64,000 nt of DNA, from assembly GCA_907163375.1 (NCBI GenBank), contig CAJQUW010000498.1, positions 558,001-622,000 of the forward strand. Direction: 5' to 3'. Every line of letters starts with the position of its first letter. Positions within the stretch are counted from its first letter, which is position 1. The position numbers and the translations under genes were made by a program. The notes below the pieces were generated by a model that saw only the letters and a list, made by a program, of their open reading frames with translations, made no database searches and had not been told where the DNA came from. This document shows, in pieces, positions 56,785 through 64,000 of the stretch. This DNA comes from Prostheceraeus crozeri (lineage: Eukaryota > Platyhelminthes > Polycladida > Euryleptidae).

Positions 56785-57839
56785 AGATCTCGATCGGTTT
56801 CCAACAAGAGTGGTTTATTCAACAAAACATTCCCGATATATTTATCTCTTTTTCTGAAATAAGTGAGTAAAAATTAGTTGTCCAGTAACAATAGCAACAA
56901 CAAAATCATTAAACAATATCAAAGTTGTCAAATTGGATGAAAACACAGAATTCTGACATCCCTGTTAATGAAAAGTGACTGGCCAATGACAAAAGTTGGT
57001 TACGCTACACATACTCCGTCTAGACATCTCAAAATTGACCTTTTACGCAGAAAGTATGTGGTCATAGATTCAGACATTATAGGACAAATAACTGAAAGAT
57101 AGACTAGGACACTTATAAGACAAATCCTCCTGCCTTAATCGAATAATTATCTAACTATCTTTGCTTAAAACATTCTAAATGTTACCTGACGAATGAATTG
57201 TTAGATTATCAATCCTTGTGGTCCTTGTGGCTTTCTGGTGTGCTTCATTAGCAATTATGTGTTTTCTCCCACCAAGATCATAAAGTTACACTGGCAAGTG
57301 CGGGATGGGACAGCTTTCATAAACTACTCTCACCAAAATAGCATAAAGCAACAATACATCGATGGGTCCTTTCTCATGAGAATAGATTGACAAGCAACCT
57401 GAACCTTCTGTGTACAGATGTGCGGCACTGAACCGATTGAGCTACCCTACAACTTATGTGCCTTATAAAAATCCACATCTACATCATAAGATTATGAATA
57501 TAGTTAATATGTATCTAGATGAAACACACTCAATGACAAATTCCCATTACACTCAAAACCCATTGACGAATTTCTCAGGAAATTCTTCCTGACAAGACAG
57601 TTTACTTGAGGAATATCCTGCCAAATAACGGAAATCCATATCGATTTACCGACAAATAGGGCCTACAGCAGTGAGCCACGCAAACTCGGCATCCCACTAT
57701 GAAGAAGAAAGAAACCGTGCTTACAACAGGCACTTCGACACTCTTTCCGGTACCGAGGCAACGAAGATTCGACATTTCATCGAAAGGATTCACACCGTGA
57801 TTGCAGGCCAAGAAAGACTACATTCCTTCTTATCAGAGG

Positions 57840-58080
57840 CCTTGTGTTATTCATGCCGACCACTATTCTTGCACAGTTAGTTACATTGGGAGAACGGGTG
57901 GATTTGAGCAGATGTGCAAACGAACACATCCCTAAGTCAAAGAAGACTACAATCAAAAGCTAGCTCTAACATAATCGATAACACACCATCATCTGATGGT
58001 TCATCAACATGCAACAAGGAGTATCTTCAAGGTAGCGAAGTAATGCCGCATTTTCCTGGAGTTGTAGGTCAGTGAAATAG
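57840..58080 (+). pseudogene. Possible second GIY-YIG-type retroelement relic
   Basis: SYIGRTGGFEQMCKRTHP, readable at about 57881-57936, resembles the start of a GIY-YIG nuclease (YIG, then Thr-Gly...). In another frame EHIPKSKK resembles the segment that follows in retroelement GIY-YIG domains. Upstream (57400-57840) two open pieces in the same direction may be degraded reverse-transcriptase sequence, but I cannot match motifs. Several frame changes are needed, so this call is weak. Confidence 0.3.
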
Positions 58081-59772
58081 CGCTCCTTCGTCTGAGTCAA
58101 CTTTCTCTGTGTCCATAAAGTCTCTTTCCGCTGATTGTTTAGCGAATTCTGTCTCTCTATCTATTTTAAGCTTTCCACATACTACTGATTGCAGTTTTGA
58201 CGAGTGCTATATTATTCCTGTTTGTATTTTTGTTTTATACATTTGGATGTTTTGTCAACTACAATGTTGACAACCCGTCTAGTGAATCGCAATTATGATG
58301 ATGTCTAACCGTTCACCCTGAAAGAGACAGCAAAATGTTTTTGGATAATTAACTAATAATCTATCGAGTTTCCAGTTTTAAATGTTACATGAAAATTGGT
58401 GGATAAAAAATAAGTGCTAAGCATTGGAAAAATCTTTAGTGCTAAATTGGGAATAATTTTGAGAATTTTTCTAGTTGATGCATTTGTTTCTACGGCTTCT
58501 AAAGAAAAGGTTTCATATCCTTGTCGATTTCTAGATTCAAATTATTATTCACCTTAAGCTGCATCAAATTCCCTCCACACACCTCCCTGGATACCTGTTA
58601 AAAGTCCATGCAAAGTCTCAGACGGTGCTACTTTCATGTCAGCATTTTAAATTATAAAGTAAAATATGTAGACATAAAAGTTATTTTCATCAACATGTCA
58701 TTTTTGTGATTTCTCACATTCTTTGTTTAACAACCGAGGACTAAAATCAAATAAGACGCTTTAATGTAATAAATTGATTGATCTCAAGGACAAGCTTTCG
58801 CTTCTGTCAAACATGTTTACATAACTTATGCAGTATTTGAAAGCATTTGTAGCATTTACGTAATGAAATCTTAAATGTGGAATGAAACCGTGTTCTCATA
58901 CCAACTTGTGTGATAGGTGATCTTTGCTGCTCAAAACCCTTTCTCTACATCAGGAAACAATATTGTTAACCTCATAAGTGACTTCGACCTGTGTTTGCAT
59001 GTTTCAAACCATAAAATTAACTGAACCCGCACTTTACCAAGAAAAAATATAACATGGTTTACCATGGAGTGTAATTCACCCCACTTCATAACATACTGTT
59101 GTAGATATTTTAATCAATGATAACAAGATTTTCATACTAAACCATTTTCGAACACTGTTAAATAGTACTGGAACCGGGAGTAGAGGCATTGAGGCGGCGT
59201 GTATAATATCGCGAATATGGGATGTATTCTACGAAACTAGTGCCGAAAATAATCATCTATTTCACATGTTCTTCGCTTCATTGATCATCGAGGCAAAATT
59301 AGAATTTACATCAATGTCTTTACAATTAACAGATAATAATTTATTTGCATGAGAACAAAACACGAGTGGCTGACCTCTGGGAAGCCAATATTCAATGACG
59401 CCATGACTTGAAATAAATTCACCCAACTTCTACGTTAACTTCGATTCGATTGATGGAGTGAAAGAGATTCTCAAGACAAATTTGCACCTTTGCGCCGAAT
59501 TTCCGAAGAAAATGTGACTAAAGTTCGGGATAGATATTCAGGTGGATCTAAATTAACTGCAGACGAACATGTGGCCAGTTTTAGAGGGCGCTGTATTTTT
59601 ACAGTGATCATCCCTTCAAAGCCAGATCTTTATATGGAATAAAGTTATGGGCTTTGTGTGATTCAAAAGTTATTATTCTCTCAAATTACAGCCTTACGTA
59701 GGGAGAGTTGGTGATGCTCCGGAAAGAGGCCAAGGTCAGTGTGTTGTACTACAATAAACTGATTTTTTACAG
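58081..59772. other. Gene-free stretch
   Basis: Nothing recognised. A TTTTTTACAG acceptor-like site at its end opens the candidate exon that follows. Confidence 0.4.
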
Positions 59773-59980
59773 GTTCTGGGCGTCACATATATGGACAATA
59801 TCTACAAACTTGCGTCAGATGACTATGACGGGTACCATTCGTCTCAAAAACGAATTACATCCGGAAATGATGCCTAACGCTGCGCGAGAGCAGTTAACCA
59901 GTGCATTCGGATTTCAAGACAATGTAACAGTTGTCACCTACGCTCCTGAGAAAATAAAGCGTTCATTCTTCTGTGACTAA
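59773..59980 (+). CDS. Candidate terminal host exon, unassigned
   Basis: A strong-looking acceptor (GATTTTTTACAG) precedes 59773. From there one frame is open for 68 codons to TAA at 59978-59980 (GTIRLKNELHPEMMPNAARE, then GFQDNVTVVTYAPEKIKRSF). A second frame is open for 34 codons (VLGVTYMDNIYKLASDDYDG) before its own stop. Codon content is noticeably less AT-rich than the flanks. I do not recognise the protein, and no upstream exon was found. Confidence 0.3.
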
Positions 59981-61311
59981 CTATCACGATATTTGCATTT
60001 CAAGTAAAGAGTCAAGAAAGCCTCAGATCACTCCTGATTGTAATAGAGAAAAGTGTGGTGTGGACACACACCAACTAGAGCGAAATTATAATGCATTCAA
60101 AAATGCAATCGTTGGCCTCTGACTTTGTTCATGAATTTGCTGAACATGTGCTCGTATAACGCACTAGAGCGTGACACAAAATCAATAAGAAGATATGCTA
60201 ACATGCCATTATAAAATGGCCAAAGTTGTTGACTGTAGAAAATTGAATGTATCAATCGTTATTGAGATCAATAGGAAACTTGTTAGGCACAAGAAAACAT
60301 AGATCATAAACTTCTCTTGTTGTTCATTTGCAAAAATAGATTTGGGAAGTATGCACACCCCATGGTAAACAACGCTATATTTTTAAAAACATTTTCACCT
60401 CGTGATGACGTCATACTTCAAAAATTCTATTGCTGCAACATCTTAGTGATATTCACGTCAAGGTGAACTGGGAGGACATTGTCGCTCTTTATCATGTTTA
60501 AGAAATACACAAATAATGCCATGTCTTGGCGTGTGCACACACCCCATGGTAAATTAAGGGTTAACCTTATAACTTTCTTGAAAATCCTTTTTAATATCAG
60601 AAAACTGGTAGGCCTATCATTAATCTGAAACCTGCAGTTGGCTCAAAACTCAGATTTCTAAAAGAGTCATTCAGTGAGCATGGATACCTTTCACAAAGAG
60701 ACGTTGGAAAGTAATCAGAACAAGTTCATACTAGATGCCATTGAGAATGATGCTATCAGAAAGTTCAGCCATTAATATTGTGATTGATAAAGAATGAGAG
60801 CATTTTCTTCGACACTGATTTAGGACAAGCCAAATGAGATTACCTGTTATTTATATATCCATTGTTTCAAATGACATTTAAACGGGAAAAAATATGAAAA
60901 TTCTTTATGGTGGTTTAGAACACTAATTTATCCAATTTGATAAGGCAAACAATGTCACTTGCATGAGCAACAATGAAGATTCATATTCCTAGAGTTAATA
61001 TCACTGGAAAAGGAAACTATTCACTGCATTTGTCAATTCAGACAGGAATAACAGCTATTATTTGATAGTTATCTCTTGATACGCTAATTGCTACAATTAC
61101 AGTTTCGCATCCTTCATAACGTGAAAATTCCTCATTGTTATCTGATCTTCATTATACTCGTCTGTACATCAGAGAAATTAAAGTTTTGTGATTATTCTAT
61201 GAGATGAATAGTGAAAATGAATATTGCAGAGTAAATGCTGAGTATTCTTGTACTGGAAACAGAAAATCAATTGTGTTTAATCAGATATGGATCATTACTA
61301 GGGATGTCCAA
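59981..61311. other. Gene-free stretch
   Basis: ACACCCCATGGTAAA occurs twice, at about 60356 and 60540, and a related TTTACCATGG lies at about 59057. Nothing else was recognised. Confidence 0.4.
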
Positions 61312-62059
61312 GGGACGAGTTTTTCATTCCCAGGCCCATCCAATCAAACGGTATTCATCAATTATTAGTCCATGGGAATCTCACCGCCCCCCCCCCCACG
61401 GACTTTAGGCAATCGTTTTCAACAGAACAGCTTAGTTTGATCACAAGTATAATAAGAATGTTCATATCGCAAGTTAAAACTGAAGATTCTACGTGATATG
61501 GTACAAACAATGTGCATGCTTTGTTGTTATTAAAGTGCTGAAAACGTCGTTAAAGGCTTATTAAGATACTGTGCCGGTAATTGCTTGTTAACATGAGATG
61601 CGGATAAATGAGGATATTATCTCAGTATGTAGATGCCCGTTAACAATGTGCATTTGAGTAACTTGAAATGGTGTGTGACATTGTAGTGCTTCCGCTAATA
61701 TCTAAGTGTACACATGTTTGCATTTACATGAACACAGTTTTCTCTAAAATACAGGCTATAAGTTTTATTCAAGTGGAACTTGTTTAGAAGTTTGAAAAGG
61801 TTTAACTCACACATTAAAGATTGTGGCGATCAGTTGAGTCTGACGGATCCTGAGATAGATTTAAATATTTGTCGTGAATATTTTTAGTAAAATCTATTAA
61901 TCTCTCAGATTGACAAGCTTGCTATAACTGTGATTTTAACTGTTCAAAATTTCAAAATACACCCAAGTAATATGTTTTATCGATTGAAATTCCTTCAAGT
62001 TTTTTGAAATTTATTTTCTCAACCCATGGGCCCATTAAGTTCTCATCCCTGGCACATCC
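61312..62059. repeat. Possible non-autonomous element with diverged inverted ends
   Basis: GGATGTCCAAGGGACGAG at the left resembles the reverse complement of the right end (GGATGTGCCAGGGATGAG). Both are followed within 40 bp by GGCCCAT-type words. No target duplication is visible. A poly-C run lies at about 61387-61398. Confidence 0.42.
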
Positions 62060-63089
62060 GAAGCCCATAAACCCTCCCATGGGGCACAATGCCACTGACT
62101 ATCTATGACAATTGCACGATTACTTGCGTTTCTGACAAGCCCTGACATGAATTACATCACAAGTAGAGTTTCTTGCGGTCCGGCGCGTACTATCCAATTT
62201 GGCACATGTGCTGCCAATATTATGTCATCTTCATCCATAGATATATCTGCCATTTTTATGATAACCTTCAATTTAAGCGTTGTCAAGAACTGCTTGACAT
62301 TCTATTTAAATTTGCCTTAAGTAGCATGTGGTAAAATCCGCTCTAATTGAAGATCGACATCCCTTCACATCAGAAGCCGCTTATTTCATTCATCCTGTGT
62401 CCTTCAAATGTAATTTATTAGAATGTGTGACTTGAAATTCATCAACTTTCGTAGGAGGAGCATATATTAGCACGAGCAGAATTATGTTCTCATAGAACAT
62501 ATTTACAGATATTATGTTTCTTATTTGTCACAAGTCATCTTCATGCGATAAAAGCGCTCAACTGAAGCCTTGTGAACTTTATTGATGGTTTGAACTGCAG
62601 TTGATATCATGACTACATGTCAGGATGTTTTGTTTTCTGTTTAATCTTTATATACATATAAATCTAAATCCTTTTATTTCAATGCAGATTCGATCGAAAA
62701 TAGACCTCTCCACATTTTTTGCACATCCATCTTCGGCTCATCGGTACATCTGTTACATTTCGAAACATGCAAAGCTAAGTCTAACATTGTCACTCCCACT
62801 CGCGCATTGTTTGACTTCACAAAAATTAATGAACATGTGGAAGATTATTGGGACATGTCACTGAATAGACTACATCTCGTGTTTGTGTGCGCGCACAGCG
62901 TGACTCGCCGACGCACACGAACTATAATAGTTTTCTTTCGTGACAGGATGCGTTGAGTTTCCTGTAGATAAATAAAGCGCAAGAATCCTCTAAATTATAT
63001 TCCATAAATGCCCGTAAATATCTGGTGAATACATGTATTTTGGGAGTCTACACGCTTTTCTCTTTTTACATCGAATCAAGAACTAGATT
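62060..63089. other. Gene-free stretch
   Basis: Nothing recognised apart from a CpG-containing patch (GTGTGCGCGCACAGCGTGAC) at about 62885. Confidence 0.4.
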
Positions 63090-63460
63090 GTCCGGCAGCC
63101 AGAACGAGTTTTTGCATGGAACGAGGCCGAAAATGATACCTTCACAAAATGATGTGCACTCTGTGTCTACTACGAAACACACTAGCATGCCGAAAGTTAG
63201 TTCATCTTCTTGTCAGACACGATCAATGAAAAACACATATTCATCCAATCGGATGCATATTGCAGATTCAAGCAAAAATAAATTTTTCCATGTTTTCGCT
63301 TATTAATGACCTGATGGCATTCCATGTCAAAAATTATGGCTCTAAAGTTGGTACTTTTCAGTTGATAAGATAAAGCATAGAAAACAAACTGAAATCTGCG
63401 TCCCATTGGATTAACACATGTGTTTTTCTTTGATTGTGTCTGACAAGAAGATGAACTAAC
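63090..63460. mobile_element. Fold-back MITE family, copy C, right end missing
   Basis: It begins GTCCGGCAGCCAGAACGAG like copy A and carries AACGAGGCCGAAAATGATAC and TTCTTGTCAGACACGATCAA. The centre shares TGACCTGATGGCATTCCATG with copy B. The right arm runs up to TGTCTGACAAGAAGATGAAC and then stops, lacking the last 100 bp or so and the terminal GCCGGAC. Confidence 0.72.
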
Positions 63461-63941
63461 ACTGATGAACTACGGCAAAATGCATGCTGGAAGAGAAAAT
63501 ACATTTATGTGAGAAATTAAGATAATTGAGTAGTAGACTGCATTCACTTCTACAATTTGGTTGTCTCCTTCTGTTCTATGTAGCCTATATATGCATTATG
63601 TTTGTTTAAGATAACATTATGATGGTTATTATGATATTAATGATGCATGTTTTATTATGATGCTTATTCATTGATTATGAACATCCTTGGAGTGATTCAG
63701 TAATCAAGTGAAAGTCCACCAAGATTTTAGAAAAAAGAGCAGTCGCTTCTTGTGATAGAAGTTCGCTCACGAACGAGATAATAATTGTGCTGACACAAAA
63801 TATGTGTAAAAAGAAGCATCTCTTTTAGAGAGAGAGTAGTATTTATATTCGAAAAATGAAAATCATCCAAAGTCATCAGTGAAAACATGAAATTCAGTAT
63901 TTGGTTTAAGTTAGTCAGTGCAAGATACGGAGGTGTACGAG

Positions 63942-64000
63942 AGGAATCTCGTCTTCATGCATAACTAGTAATTACCAGTATGCATGAAGACGAAATCCCT
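63942..64000. repeat. Inverted repeat at the window edge
   Basis: CTCGTCTTCATGCATA on the left pairs with TATGCATGAAGACGA on the right around a 15-nt loop, with about 22 bp per arm in all. The right arm reaches the last base, so the structure may continue beyond the window. Confidence 0.65.

Overview
The window looks like AT-rich, gene-poor nuclear DNA from an invertebrate animal, probably a marine one. There is no operon-like gene packing and no long host reading frame. What can be recognised is almost entirely transposable elements: Tc1/mariner-superfamily, PIF/Harbinger, hAT, LINE, tRNA-derived SINE and Penelope-like pieces, plus many palindromic non-autonomous elements. The palindrome TAGGCCTA recurs at least seven times. 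I associate that from memory with echinoderm and hemichordate sequence, but this is only a hint and the species cannot be fixed from the window.

Layout. 1-2 kb: nothing recognised. 2.0-3.7 kb: an IS630/Tc1-mariner element with both ends, a TA target duplication and a transposase frame closed by two stops. 3.8-4.1 kb: a MITE inserted in another inverted-repeat element. 4.1-7.0 kb: a full PIF/Harbinger element with an apparently intact HARBI1-type transposase and a frame-disrupted Myb/SANT-like partner gene, transcribed convergently. 9.7-10.5 kb: LINE reverse-transcriptase relic. 11.9-13.4 kb: broken DD34E Tc1 element. 20.2-22.0 kb: a DD41D mariner-superfamily element with an open 348-residue transposase and long, nearly identical terminal repeats. 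24.7-25.5 kb: an array built on CTCGGTCAGAGGACA in both orientations. 26.7-27.4 kb: second LINE relic. 30.5 kb, 38.8 kb and 63.1 kb: three copies of one fold-back family. 30.9, 41.5 and 50.4 kb: three copies of a tRNA-derived SINE. 31.9-32.7 kb: an 875-bp hAT-like non-autonomous element with an exact 8-bp target duplication and arrays of CAATCAATTAATTG. 33.7-37.0 kb: a CAGGGATGCGGAGTC-ended element split by a 2.9-kb hAT transposon; a second copy at 40.5-41.2 kb lacks that hAT and so preserves the empty site. 49.4 kb: Penelope-like GIY-YIG relic. 50.9-51.55 kb: four palindromes, the last three end to end. 56.6-58.1 kb: two weak retroelement relics.

Host content is minimal. Two or three exon-like segments (about 46.7, 48.4 and 59.8 kb) have plausible splice acceptors, but none is assigned with confidence. 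The window therefore reads as intergenic or intronic DNA. I found no convincing new multi-gene system. The most useful observations are structural: the filled and empty hAT site, the apparently intact Harbinger and DD41D transposases, the unusual DD32E spacing of the IS630-like element, and the palindrome and motif-array regions.
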